A stretch of DNA of 19,315 nucleotides from an uncultured Leptolyngbya sp. (GTDB lineage: Bacteria > Cyanobacteriota > Cyanobacteriia > Phormidesmidales > Phormidesmidaceae). A program made the translations under genes and the position numbers. Numbering within the stretch: the first letter of the stretch is position 1; each line of letters begins with the position of its first letter. Of this stretch, positions 1 to 8,552 are shown piece after piece. The stretch spans positions 1 through 19,315 of the forward strand of contig CALBPH010000674.1 in assembly GCA_937899365.1 (NCBI GenBank), read 5' to 3'. The notes beneath the pieces were generated by a model, which had not been told where the DNA came from, did not search any database, and saw nothing but the letters and a program-made list of their open reading frames with translations.

Positions 1-1
1 G

Positions 2-1780
2 CTCGCAACGGGGTACAACGAATTTTCGATGCTGTCTCTGAGCGTCGCAGACTACCTAGCCCTTCCTGCAGTAGGCGTTGAAGTCAAAAATCGGCTGAAA
101 TACGACAATGTGTCCCTATCGCTACCCAGTCAGCGTGTCGACCGCTTTGATGAAAACATTGCCCACATTATCGGTGGTACCCGTAAAACTGGCCTCACGT
201 TTGCACCAGAGGCGGGGACCCAACGTATGCGGGACATCATCAATAAAGGTCTAACCAATGAAGAACTGCTGCGGGGGGTAAAAACTGCCTATGAGCAGGG
301 CTGGGACAAGGTAAAGCTCTATTTCATGATTGGTTTGCCAGGTGAAACAGATGTCGATGTCCTCGGCATTGCCGAAACCGTCCAATGGCTACGCCGCGAA
401 TGTCGCATCAAGGGTCGGCGGTCTCTTAACTTCAACATTACGGTCTCTAATTTTACCCCCAAGCCCCATACCCCATTTCAGTGGCATTCTGTTTCCACCA
501 GCGAGTTCGAGCGCAAGCAAGCCATGCTCAAAGAAGTCTTTTGCTCCATACGCGGGGTGAAGGTCAACTTCACTGATGTGCGGATCTCAGCCATGGAAGA
601 CTTTGTGGGTCGAGGTGACCGACGACTTGCCGCCGTGGTTCGCCGCGCCTGGGAATTGGGGGCCGGGATGGATGCCTGGTGGGAAAGCCTTGAACGAGCC
701 TTTAATGCTTGGACCCAAGCCATTGATGACGCTGGCCTCACCTGGAAATATCGCCAGGTCGAACAAGGGGAATGGAACCTAGATGAGTCTTTAGCTAACG
801 AGCAACCACATGGGACCGATACCATCAGCAAATGGCAAGGTGTGATGGAAGCCCCACTCCCCTGGGACCACATAGACACGGGGATTGACAAAACCTGGCT
901 CCAAGAGGATTTACAACGGGCTTTGGAAGCAGCAATTGTCCCTGACTGCTCGTTTGAGGGTTGTTCCCACTGCGGGGTATGTGGCACTGACTTTGGGCAT
1001 AACGTCGTTGTCCCACCCTTACCTATTCCGTCATTTGAAGGCCATGGCAAACCCAAATCTGAGCGCTTACAACGGCTCAGGGTAACCCTTGGCAAACTGG
1101 GAGATATGGCCTTAATTGGTCATTTGGACCTGGCTAGGATGCTGGACCGGGCAGTTAGACGGGCAGCTCTGCCTATTTCGTTTACAGGGGGGTACCACCC
1201 AGGGCCACGGATTGCTCCGGCCAATGCCTTGTCTCTAGGAGCAACCAGCACTGGAGAAGTCATTGATTTTGAATTAACTGAGCAGATGGACGTCGCTGAT
1301 TTCAGACAGCGATTACAGGAGCAGCTGTCTGATACCTTACCGATCTACGAGGTAGAAGAAGTTGATATCAAAGCTCCATCTGCTACTAAAGCACTGGAGC
1401 ACGCAGACTATCTGTTAGCGATTACGGCTCAGGAGGATCATCGTCCTAGTCTTTGGCAACAATGGATTGATCAAATCCTTGCTACGGATGAAATTAGTGA
1501 TACCCACACAACTAAGTCAGGCAAGGTCAAGCAGATTAACTTACGGGAGCGTTTAAACACGCTCGAAATAGTCCCAGAGCTACCGAACTCCCTGCCACCT
1601 AGCGTGCTGAATCGGCTATCTAGCGGAGATGCTACGGTGGTCCGATATGTGGGCAGTTGTCGCAACGATGGCAACATGCTGCGCCCCGAACAGTTACTGC
1701 GTATGTTAGAACGGCAACAGGAAGAAGCAAACCCTCTGCACTTAGTGCATGTACATCGGCAGCAACTGCTCTTAAAATAG
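2..1780 (+). CDS. B12-binding-type radical SAM protein with C-terminal DUF2344 domain (5' end missing)
   Basis: The reading frame is already open at base 2 (LATGYNEFSMLSLS...), so the gene starts outside the window and the ATG at 29 is internal; 592 codons are visible. The visible part begins inside the radical SAM barrel. The CxxxCxxC iron-sulfur motif and any B12-binding domain would lie upstream and cannot be seen. Typical radical SAM segments follow: TFAPEAGTQRMRD near 196-234, then KLYFMIGLPGET near 313-351. A cysteine cluster (CSFEGCSHCGVCGTDF) lies at about 946-993. From about 1075 (RLRVTLGKLGDMALIGHLDL) to the end the sequence matches the DUF2344 'radical SAM-linked' domain, here fused to the barrel as in the TIGR03960-like family common in cyanobacteria. 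The reaction catalysed by this family is not established to my knowledge. A hypothetical gene follows 28 bp downstream on the same strand. Confidence 0.88.
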   Translation, partial: LATGYNEFSMLSLSVADYLALPAVGVEVKNRLKYDNVSLSLPSQRVDRFDENIAHIIGGTRKTGLTFAPEAGTQRMRDIINKGLTNEELLRGVKTAYEQGWDKVKLYFMIGLPGETDVDVLGIAETVQWLRRECRIKGRRSLNFNITVSNFTPKPHTPFQWHSVSTSEFERKQAMLKEVFCSIRGVKVNFTDVRISAMEDFVGRGDRRLAAVVRRAWELGAGMDAWWESLERAFNAWTQAIDDAGLTWKYRQVEQGEWNLDESLANEQPHGTDTISKWQGVMEAPLPWDHIDTGIDKTWLQEDLQRALEAAIVPDCSFEGCSHCGVCGTDFGHNVVVPPLPIPSFEGHGKPKSERLQRLRVTLGKLGDMALIGHLDLARMLDRAVRRAALPISFTGGYHPGPRIAPANALSLGATSTGEVIDFELTEQMDVADFRQRLQEQLSDTLPIYEVEEVDIKAPSATKALEHADYLLAITAQEDHRPSLWQQWIDQILATDEISDTHTTKSGKVKQINLRERLNTLEIVPELPNSLPPSVLNRLSSGDATVVRYVGSCRNDGNMLRPEQLLRMLERQQEEANPLHLVHVHRQQLLLK

Positions 1781-1808
1781 CACCTCAGCATTTCACCGTT
1801 AAACAGCT

Positions 1809-2381
1809 ATGAAATTTGCCCCATGGTCAGTGATTCCAGCGGTGTGTATGGCCTTTATGTCGGCCCGTCCTGGTGTAGCCCAATCATTGGTAGAGCAGGC
1901 AAACAGGGTTCGTCAAATCAATAGTCAACGGCCCACCGTTGATATCCCCGCTGTGGCTACTGATGCCACACCCTCTGCGGAGGCTTTTACGATACCGAGT
2001 CTATGGTGGCAGGAACAGCAGCAAGGAGAGGCCATCAACGGGAGGTTAATTGATAGTTGGCGAGCCTATGATGACACGGTCAGCCCCACCAGCTATGTAG
2101 ACGTCATTGTCAACGGGCAAATATGGCCGGTTCTGAGTTATTTGGAACAGTACGCATTTATTACTCAATTTGGGGAAAGTTCTAAATCCTATGGTTATCA
2201 GCTGCGGATCTTTACGGGAGAGCGTTTAGTGGGGCTACATGTCTGTGACTTTCCCAGCGCAACCAACCAACCTACCGACAACACCAGTAACTCCACGACC
2301 GCACTGCCAGTTACGCCAAACTGCATTGTAGATTTAGACTACTTTGGTCAGGGGGCTATTCGCGGAGGGCGTCAGCGTTAA
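1809..2381 (+). CDS. Small exported protein of unknown function
   Basis: This 190-residue protein starts with MKFAPWSVIP and has a short hydrophobic N-terminus ending in a plausible signal-peptidase site (RPGVAQS, about residue 25), so it is probably periplasmic or secreted. The mature part has a recognisable folded core (PSLWWQEQQQGE...SYVDVIVNGQIWPVLSYLEQYAFITQFG...YGYQLRIFTGERLVGLHVC, about residues 64-155). A Ser/Thr/Asn-rich stretch and a second Cys follow (PNCIVDLDYF), so a disulfide is possible. I recognise no family. It follows the radical SAM gene by 28 bp on the same strand and may be cotranscribed. Its last 26 bp overlap the convergent PotD-like locus on the minus strand. The ribosome-binding site before the ATG is weak. 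Confidence 0.72.
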   Translation: MKFAPWSVIPAVCMAFMSARPGVAQSLVEQANRVRQINSQRPTVDIPAVATDATPSAEAFTIPSLWWQEQQQGEAINGRLIDSWRAYDDTVSPTSYVDVIVNGQIWPVLSYLEQYAFITQFGESSKSYGYQLRIFTGERLVGLHVCDFPSATNQPTDNTSNSTTALPVTPNCIVDLDYFGQGAIRGGRQR

Positions 2382-3433
2382 ATAAATTGGATAGCACAGT
2401 CTGGGCACTGCTAGATAAGGGTAGTAGCACTTCACTATGGTCAGGCATGAGCAATGGCTGTTGCGGCAGCTGCTCTGGGACGTTCGCCCCAGGCACGAAA
2501 AATAAAGGCGATAATCCGTAGGTTGAGACCGAAATTTGAGTTGCAATGGGGGGCTGCCAGCAATATTCCATCCACGCTTGAGCGGTTTCGGTCATGTCTG
2601 CGTTGGCTGGAACAACCCAGAGATCGGTGGTTAATACCGTCCCTTCTTGGGGATGAACAGCCCCTAGCCGTCGGTAGCGAACGAGCGTCGCTAAGATATC
2701 ACCGCTCCATCCCACGGCTAACCAGACGTCTTCATTGACTAATGCTTTGAGGTAGGCTTCGGAATCGAAAACCCTCACCTGTCTGTATAGGGCCAGTTGC
2801 TTTTAAGACAATCGCAGCCGCTAACCGGGGCTGGTTAGGCATAGCAATGCGGCCTGCCAGCTCTGGACGCCAGAGATCGGCCCATTTAGCGATTGGCTCG
2901 GTATAGGCATTCGATTGAAACATGGGCTTCTGATAGGCCATCATCAATCCCTGAACACGATAGGGTACGGCCCACAATGCTCCGATGGCTGTGGGGTTTC
3001 CTGATTGATCACGTCGCAGTAGCTGCTGCCAGGATTCGGGCAGCAGCTCTACAAATGCAAGCTCGGGTAATGGTTGAATGAGCTGTTGACGAATGGCATT
3101 GTCTAACCAAGGGTCGCTCAGGGTGACGAGCTGGGTGTCAACCGATTGGGTAGCACTCTCTTCTGTATCGGGGGCTCCCATAGAGAGTAGCCGACGCCAT
3201 AGGGGGTCTACAGCAGGTTGAGGAGACTGCCATTGTTGTAACTGCTGATAGATATCTGCTAAAGACGAGGCCGCATCAAAGTCAGTGGGGGTGACTCGGT
3301 TAAAGGCCTTTAAAACTTGAGATGGCACTGAACGAGCAAGCAGTTTTATCTTTAGAGAGGAAGATGAACCAGGCCGACAGCTTGCGATCGCAACCCCCAA
3401 CAATCCCCACAGTAACGTGCGCCGCTTTACCAT
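2356..3433 (-). pseudogene. PotD-like ABC substrate-binding lipoprotein, frame-broken
   Basis: Two minus-strand frames together spell one extracellular solute-binding protein of the spermidine/putrescine (PotD) type. The first (from ATG 3433) has a lipoprotein-like, twin-arginine-containing signal (MVKRRTLLWGLLGVAIASC, Cys19), then WAVPYRVQGLMMAYQK and ELAGRIAMPNQPRLAAAIVLKATG. It then runs into unrelated residues. The family pattern resumes in another frame near 2793 as ALYRQVRVFDSEAYLKAL...WLAVGWSGDILATLVRYRRLGAV...TDLWVVPA, and ends at the TAG at 2356-2358. Family members normally have a linker of roughly 20-25 residues between these two blocks. Here the blocks are joined directly, so the defect looks like a small deletion whose length is not a multiple of three (1078 bp in all, remainder 1). 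A simple sequencing indel would not remove the linker. The product is probably non-functional. The gene lies downstream of psbV but is separated from it by a terminator. Confidence 0.8.
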
Positions 3434-3532
3434 CGTGTTCTACTACACCGCCTATCTAAACTAGCGCAATAGGTGAACACAATCCCAGAGTGCCCCTAAA
3501 CAATCATTTCAATTTTGAGATCGGCTCACCTC

Positions 3533-3568
3533 AACAAAAAAGGAGGACGGTCTAATAGACCGTCCTCC
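3533..3568 (-). terminator. Intrinsic terminator of psbV
   Basis: A perfect 12-bp stem (GGAGGACGGTCT at 3542-3553 pairs with 3557-3568) with a 3-nt loop is followed, in the minus-strand direction, by six T residues (3536-3541). It sits 53 bp past the psbV stop codon. On the plus strand there is no T-run after the stem, so it works for the minus strand only. It separates psbV from the PotD-like locus. Confidence 0.9.
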
Positions 3569-3621
3569 CTTAAAGCTATTGATGAGACTCAGCCCTCAGC
3601 AATGGGGACCGAAAAAATCGT

Positions 3622-4137
3622 CTAGTCAAAGACAGCGGGTGCAGAGAATCGAGTCTTACCAGCTCCCCACATATCGCCCATGACCTTGGGCTGAAGCAAG
3701 ATATAACCCGAGATGGCCGTTAGATCATCATCGGTGAGGCTACGCATTTTAGGAAAGATATCAGTACTTTGAGTACTTGGATGCAGCTCAGCAATCTCAG
3801 TTAACCCATCATAGGTAGTTGGGTTGTTCAAATAATCAACCAGAGCCTCTAAGTTGTTGCGGTTAGGATAAGCCCCTTCCAGTGCCTCAGGCTCTAAACC
3901 AACGTTGGGGTTAGTTTTGGTAACACCTTGTACATGGCATGTAGCGCAGGCGTAGTTAAATTGTCTCCGCCCCTGAGAAACCTGCTCTAAGGAAAGCACT
4001 ACTGTATCACCCTGCTCATTCAGGGGGATGGTGCGGATTGTTTCATCTAGCTCAGCCGCCATCGCGCTGCCACCTACAAAAAGGTTGCCGACCAGAAAAA
4101 CAGCCGCGACCACCAGCCAAATGTACTTTTTAAACAT
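3622..4137 (-). CDS. psbV: Cytochrome c-550, extrinsic subunit of photosystem II
   Basis: The 171-residue precursor has a signal peptide (MFKKYIWLVV...GGSAMAA, cleaved near residue 27-28) that sends it to the thylakoid lumen, where PsbV stabilises the oxygen-evolving Mn cluster. The c-type haem site is CATCH (Cys64, Cys67, His68). The second axial ligand expected for PsbV is His119 in AELHPS, so this is PsbV rather than the PsbV2 paralogue, which has a different sixth ligand. Other hallmarks are GVTKTNPNVGL, DYLNNPTTYDG, DIFPKMRSLTDDDL and ILLQPKVMGDMWG. A strong ribosome-binding site (GAGGAG, 4142-4147) sits 4 nt before the ATG. The C-terminus is unusual: where other PsbV proteins I recall end soon after WGGGK with tyrosines, this one reads WGAGKTRFSAPAVFD. 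It lies 169 bp downstream of accD on the same strand and ends in a strong terminator. Confidence 0.95.
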   Translation of the reverse strand: MFKKYIWLVVAAVFLVGNLFVGGSAMAAELDETIRTIPLNEQGDTVVLSLEQVSQGRRQFNYACATCHVQGVTKTNPNVGLEPEALEGAYPNRNNLEALVDYLNNPTTYDGLTEIAELHPSTQSTDIFPKMRSLTDDDLTAISGYILLQPKVMGDMWGAGKTRFSAPAVFD

Positions 4138-4306
4138 GATTCTCCTCGAAATGGATCGCCATCAAATACCCAACACAGCACGACGCATTAAACCCAAAAA
4201 TCAGGCGATGCTCGCAAGTTACAGCTATCTAATTATTCAGGTAGCCAATAGTTAATAACTATCATGCCACCGATAGGACCAATTCCCAAAACAGTTACAG
4301 GATTGA

Positions 4307-5245
4307 CTAAATCACAGGTTTGATCTGCACATGTTGATTGGTGGCAGCCCGCTCAAACGATCCATTGCTCAGACTAGACGGTGCTGCAGGTAGCTGATGT
4401 AAACGAATCAGCTGGGCAATCGTATCCTTAAGCTGGGTCCGGGGAACAATCGTATCGATAAACCCGTGTTTCAAAAGATATTCCGCTGTTTGAAAGTCTT
4501 CTGGCAGCTTTTCCCTAAGGGTTTGTTCTACCACGCGCCGTCCAGCAAATCCAATCGTAGCGTTGGGTTCCGCCAGAATAATGTCACCTAACATGGCAAA
4601 ACTGGCGGTCACCCCTCCGGTCGTAGGGTGCGTCAGAATAGGCATGTATAGCAGGCGACTATCACGATGACGTTCTAGGGCAGCTGAAATTTTAGCCATT
4701 TGCATCAGGCTCAGCATCCCTTCTTGCATACGGGCACCGCCTGAAGCACACACAATCACCACCGGCAATCGAGTCGCCGTGGCCTGCTCAATCAAACGGG
4801 TCAGTTTCTCACCGACAACTGAGCCCATGCTGCCGCCCATAAAGCGAAAGTCCAAACCCCCCAGGGCTACCCCTTCACCATTGAGCTGGCCTGTGCCCGT
4901 TTGCACCCCATCATTTAACTTGGTCTTAGTTTGCATATCGCGCAGCCGATCGCTGTAGGCTTTGCGATCGCGAAATCTTAAGGGATCCTTTGGCGTAATT
5001 TTCTGATCCAGAGGCTGCCAGGTATCTGCATCGATCAGCTGATTGATGCGCTCATCGCTAAAGACGCGGTAATGGTAGTCACACTCTGGACAGACCATCT
5101 GGTTGGCCCTCAGATCCTTGGTGTAAGTTAAAACCCCACACTCGTCACACTTTGTCCACAAACCGTCAGCAATTTCTCGCTCCTGACGATCGGGGCTAAT
5201 GGGGCTTTCTTTTTTACGATTTGCAAACCAATCAAAGAGGGACAT
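4307..5245 (-). CDS. accD: Acetyl-CoA carboxylase carboxyltransferase subunit beta
   Basis: The 312-residue protein is the beta subunit of the carboxyltransferase, which with AccA moves the carboxyl group from biotin on AccB to acetyl-CoA, giving malonyl-CoA for fatty-acid synthesis. The N-terminal zinc finger is complete (Cys33-x2-Cys36 and Cys52-x2-Cys55). The crotonase-like core follows, with GGLDFRFMGGSMGSVVGEK, CASGGARMQEG, THPTTGGVTASFAMLGD and GFAGRRVVEQT. The ATG at 5245 is chosen because MSLFDWFANRKK is the usual start of the family; the frame stays open upstream to a TTG, but that part shows no family similarity. It lies between pilD (103 bp upstream) and psbV on the same strand. 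The gene looks intact, unlike its neighbours pilD and leuB. Confidence 0.96.
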   Translation of the reverse strand: MSLFDWFANRKKESPISPDRQEREIADGLWTKCDECGVLTYTKDLRANQMVCPECDYHYRVFSDERINQLIDADTWQPLDQKITPKDPLRFRDRKAYSDRLRDMQTKTKLNDGVQTGTGQLNGEGVALGGLDFRFMGGSMGSVVGEKLTRLIEQATATRLPVVIVCASGGARMQEGMLSLMQMAKISAALERHRDSRLLYMPILTHPTTGGVTASFAMLGDIILAEPNATIGFAGRRVVEQTLREKLPEDFQTAEYLLKHGFIDTIVPRTQLKDTIAQLIRLHQLPAAPSSLSNGSFERAATNQHVQIKPVI

Positions 5246-5348
5246 AAACCCTGTTCTCGATACGTAGTGTTTTTCAATCCTACCGGTTTGCCCATACCCC
5301 TGACGCAATTGACGCCGATTTTATCGCCACCAGATAGTACAGCTGACC

Positions 5349-6146
5349 TTAAAAGAACAGGCTCAAGTAGCCTTGTATCAAGGCATTACCAAAAAATAAG
5401 CTAATTCCTGCACCGAAGGCTAAAAATGGACCAAAGGGAATCGGCTGACGACGATCTACCCAGCCCAGTGACATTGCCAGCCCCCCACCTAATACCCCCA
5501 TAAAAGAGGCCATTAGGACACTTAGCTACATCCCCTGCCACCCTAACCAGGCCCCCAGCATCGCCGCTAGCTTGCCATCACCACCGCCCATCGCCGGCTT
5601 CCCCAAGGCGATAGACCCCAAAAAACTAATGCCATCAAACAACCACAGACCCAAAATACTGGCTGCAACACTGGCCGCCAGGGTAGGAATCACCGCTATA
5701 TTGGCGGCATTGGCCAAACATGCTTGAGCCAGCCAACCCAGACACACCCCTGACATCGTTAACCCGTTGGGTAGTGTCAGGGTATCTAGATCAATTAATG
5801 TGAGGGCCAACAGCCAACTGACCAGCCCCCAATATAAAGGCGTCTCCAGGCTCCAGCCAAACCGCAAAAATTTGACCACAAACAGAAGCCCGCCCAGCAG
5901 TTCCAACAGGGGATAACGGGGAGAGATAGAAGCTCGACAGTAGCGACAGCGCCCCCTCAACCATAGCCAGCCAACGACGGGCACATTGTCATAGAGCTTT
6001 AAGCGCGTAAAACAGCGCGGACACCGAGAGGGCGGCGACAGCAATGAAATCCCTGCGGGCAGCCGATAAATAACAACATTGAGAAAACTGCCAATTGAGG
6101 CCCCCAGCACAAAGACAAAGGCACAAGGCAGCAAAGGATATAACAT
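5349..6146 (-). pseudogene. pilD: Prepilin peptidase (type 4 leader peptidase), interrupted by in-frame TAG
   Basis: PilD is the inner-membrane aspartic protease that cleaves and N-methylates type IV prepilins. The first 206 codons give a near-complete PilD: GASIGSFLNVVIYRLP at the N-terminus, the cytoplasmic zinc motif (Cys42-x2-Cys45, Cys67-x2-Cys70), and both catalytic aspartates (Asp119 in LIDLDTLTLPN, Asp190 in GGGDGK). Codon 207 is TAG (5526-5528). Reading on in the same frame gives 58 further sense codons after LSV, including the conserved tail PIPFGPFLAFGAGISLFFGNALIQGYL, to a natural TAA at 5349-5351; the whole locus is an exact multiple of three. Only one base change separates it from an intact gene of about 265 residues. 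The shortened product would lack the last membrane segments. It is translationally close to the upstream hypothetical (5 bp between stop and ATG). A base error in the sequence would explain it equally well. Confidence 0.85.
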
Positions 6147-6151
6147 TGGAC

Positions 6152-6469
6152 CTAGTGCAGGCCTGGCTCAAGCTGAGTTAATGGAATAAAACTTTCATGG
6201 GGTAGAAGTACGGGCTTAGCACCAAAAATGAGCTTGCCACGGCGAGTAGTCCGACCAATGGCCACCCCAATCGGCCGCTCAATAATCTCAGGATGAACCT
6301 CGTAATAGGTGCGGTAAATATGGCGAGCGGCCCGTAACAACGCCGGGTCTAACATGGACGACGGCGACCGCAAATTAAGCGGGCTACGCTGAACACCGGT
6401 TGCTACCACACTGGGATGTACCGCCGCTTCACTATGGTTACCGTACTCTGGTCGCTGTAAAGATGGCAC
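6152..6469 (-). CDS. Small hypothetical protein upstream of pilD
   Basis: This 105-residue soluble protein has no signal or membrane segment (MPSLQRPEYGNHSEAAVHPS...AARHIYRTYYEVHPEIIERPIGVAIGRTTRRGKLIFG). I do not recognise the family, but the composition and even codon use look like a real gene. The GTG start at 6469 is preferred because a good ribosome-binding site (GAGGGAG, about 10 nt upstream) precedes it and the N-terminal segment reads like ordered protein. An ATG at 6355 would give a 67-residue alternative. Its TAG stop lies 5 bp before the pilD ATG, so the two are probably translationally coupled. The 264 bp between it and leuB (6470-6733) probably hold its promoter; I see no convincing gene there. 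Confidence 0.65.
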   Translation of the reverse strand: MPSLQRPEYGNHSEAAVHPSVVATGVQRSPLNLRSPSSMLDPALLRAARHIYRTYYEVHPEIIERPIGVAIGRTTRRGKLIFGAKPVLLPHESFIPLTQLEPGLH

Positions 6470-6733
6470 GACTGAATACTCCCTCTTGCTGGATAAAAAG
6501 TCAGTTAACTACACCAGAGCTGATTTTTGAGAAAAACCCAACCCTACATGTGCTGAAGATACCCCATCGCCACAGCTTATAACTGTAGCTTTTTGTCAAA
6601 ATCGTGAAAAATTTGCCTTGGGCACTGCGCGAAAGAGCACCCACAGACACGATGCTCTTGTTCAGTACAATAATACTAGCTGCCATTGATAGATTACGCC
6701 AAGGTAGCTGGCACCAAGAAGATACCCCTCAGA

Positions 6734-7813
6734 CTAACCCAACGCCTGCAAAAGTGCCTGTCCCATCGCCTTACAGCCAACAGCCGTCATGCCATCGGCC
6801 ATAATGTCCCCAGTACGATATCCCTGATCTAGCACCGTATTCACGGCGGTTTCGATCATGTCCGCCGCTTGGGGCTGGCTTAATCCATAGCGCAGCATCA
6901 TGGCAGCGCTAAGAACCTGAGCCAATGGGTTGGCCTTATCTTCGCCAGCAATATCTGGAGCTGAGCCATGCACGGGTTCAAAGACGCCGGGGCCAGAGGA
7001 CCCCAAACTGGCTGAGGGCAACATGCCAATACTGCCTGTGAGCATTGCGGCCGCATCGGACAAAATATCCCCAAACAGATTACCGGTGACGATGGTGTCA
7101 AACTGCTTGGGCCAGCGCAGCAGCTGCATAGCGGCATTATCCACATACATGTGGCTGAGGTCTACATTGCCATAGTCAGTCGCGAGGGCGGTAATGCGAT
7201 CGCGCCACAGCTGAGATACCTCCAACACATTGGCTTTATCAACCGAGCACAGACGGCCCTGACGCTTTTGGGCGGCTTCGAACGCCACGCGACCAATGCG
7301 GTCAATTTCAGACCCCGAATCGGCCATGGTATAGCATCCCAGCTGATCGCCATCAGCTTCAAATACACACCGGGGTTGCCCAAAGTAGAAGCCCCCGGTT
7401 AGTTCACGCACCACCATAATGTCCACCCCTTCAATCACATCTCGCTTCAGGGATGAGGCATCAATTAACTGGGGTAGGATCGTTGCCGGTCGCAGATTGG
7501 CAAATAGCTCAAGCCCCGCCCGCAGACCTAACAGTCCTGTTTCTGGACGCTGGGCTCGGGGTAGCGAGTCCCACTTATAGCCACCAATAGCGGCCAGCAG
7601 TACCGCATCACTCTGACGACAGGTCTCTAGGGTTTCCGGTGGCAACGGATTGCCAGTGCCATCAATGGCGACACCGCCAATGGGGGCTTCAGTAAAGTCA
7701 AACTGCTAATCTATCTAGGCACCAACCGCTGTCAGCACATCTACGGCATCCGCGATAAATGCGGGACCAATGCCATCGCCGGGGAGAAGGGTAATACGGA
7801 ACTGCTGGGTCAT
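6734..7813 (-). pseudogene. leuB: 3-isopropylmalate dehydrogenase with two in-frame TAG codons
   Basis: LeuB oxidises and decarboxylates 3-isopropylmalate in leucine synthesis, using NAD. From the natural ATG at 7813 the frame reads MTQQFRITLLPGDGIGP, the classic family N-terminus, to codon 32, then TAG (7715-7717), Ile, Asp, TAG (7706-7708), and continues in frame as QFDFTEAPIGGVAIDGTGNPLPPETL to the TAG stop at 6734. Total length is 359 codons, the usual family size, with no frameshift. The catalytic body is intact: AIGGYKWD, ETGLLGLRAGL, LQLIDASSLKR-type region, VRELTGGFYFGQPR, SVDKANVLEVSQLWRD, TGNLFGDILSDAAAML, EPVHGSAPDIAG. The normally conserved Glu of GIGPEI is Ala here (GIGPAF), a further change next to the stops. 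An internal restart would need the TTG at 7645 and would lose the N-terminal NAD-side segment. If the sequence is right, the strain lacks LeuB unless another copy exists or the stops are read through. Confidence 0.87.
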
Positions 7814-7889
7814 GGAAGCTTATTTCAGGATCTTGGGTGATCGGGACATCATATTGTATGCATGGTGCAGCACTGGAAATAAGAGAGCC

Positions 7890-8516
7890 ATGGGTGACTA
7901 CATTTATCTTCATGGGTTTGCGTCTGGGCCACAGTCCTATAAGGGGCAGTGGATGCGATCGCAATTCCAAACCCAAGGCATTGAACTACAGCTCATGGAC
8001 CTCAACCAAAGGGACTCTGCCCACCTCACCCTCACACGCCAGATCAACCAGGTGCTAAACCACCTCCAGAGCCCCACAACTCTAATCGGCTCTAGTCTAG
8101 GCGGTCTTACAGCAGCCTGGGTCGCCCAGCGATCTCCCCATATCCAGCAGCTGGTCTTACTCGCCCCTGCATTTCAATTTTTAGACCAGTGGTTACCGCG
8201 TCTGGGCCCAGACCAGCTGCAGCAGTGGAAAACCAGCGGCTGGCTCTCGGTCTACCATTACGGTTGGCAACGCCAAGAACGTCTACACTACAAATTTCTC
8301 ACCGACGCCCAAGCCTATGACGACAGCCAATTAACTAAGCCGACTCCCACCCTCATAGTCCATGGCAGTCGCGACGAGGTGATTGACCTCAAAGCCAGCC
8401 AGCACCACAGCAACCAGCGACCTTGGATCAGGCTACACCCCCTAGACACAGACCATGGCATGGCAGACGCCATGGAGGTAGCCTGGCCAACCATCAAAGA
8501 GTTTTGTCAGCTGTAA
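7890..8516 (+). CDS. YqiA/YcfP-like alpha/beta-hydrolase (putative esterase)
   Basis: The 208-residue cytoplasmic protein starts at MGDYIYLHGFASGPQS, a typical beginning for the UPF0227/YqiA-type small esterases; the frame extends 40 codons further up, but that part overlaps leuB and looks non-coding. It shows the oxyanion-side HGF motif (residues 8-10), the nucleophile elbow GSSLGG (Ser69), an acid in HGSRDEVID (Asp162 or Asp166) and the catalytic His189 in DTDHGMAD. The substrate is unknown. It is divergent from leuB (76 bp between the two starts, which must hold both promoters) and lies 36 bp upstream of hisC on the same strand, so it may share a transcript with it. Confidence 0.85.
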   Translation: MGDYIYLHGFASGPQSYKGQWMRSQFQTQGIELQLMDLNQRDSAHLTLTRQINQVLNHLQSPTTLIGSSLGGLTAAWVAQRSPHIQQLVLLAPAFQFLDQWLPRLGPDQLQQWKTSGWLSVYHYGWQRQERLHYKFLTDAQAYDDSQLTKPTPTLIVHGSRDEVIDLKASQHHSNQRPWIRLHPLDTDHGMADAMEVAWPTIKEFCQL

Positions 8517-8552
8517 AAATGGCACAATAAAGGCTCGCCTATTGTTTTGCCC

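Noticed and set aside
478..1095. 205-codon minus-strand frame inside the radical SAM gene
   Set aside because: It lies wholly antisense to a well-recognised domain, and its Ser/Arg-rich translation resembles no protein.
5246..5308. 21-codon N-terminal extension of accD to a TTG
   Set aside because: The family starts at MSLFDWF; the extension shows no similarity and uses a rare start.
6501..6686. 61-codon minus-strand frame with ATG between leuB and the hypothetical
   Set aside because: No ribosome-binding site and no protein-like pattern; its composition looks like random translation of the intergenic region.
6604..6804. 66-codon plus-strand frame starting at GTG
   Set aside because: It overlaps the end of leuB antisense and has no supporting start signal or family.
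6734..7645. Short but functional leuB starting at TTG 7645
   Set aside because: The full N-terminus including the GDGIGP motif is present upstream in frame, so the short form is an effect of the two TAG codons, not a true start.
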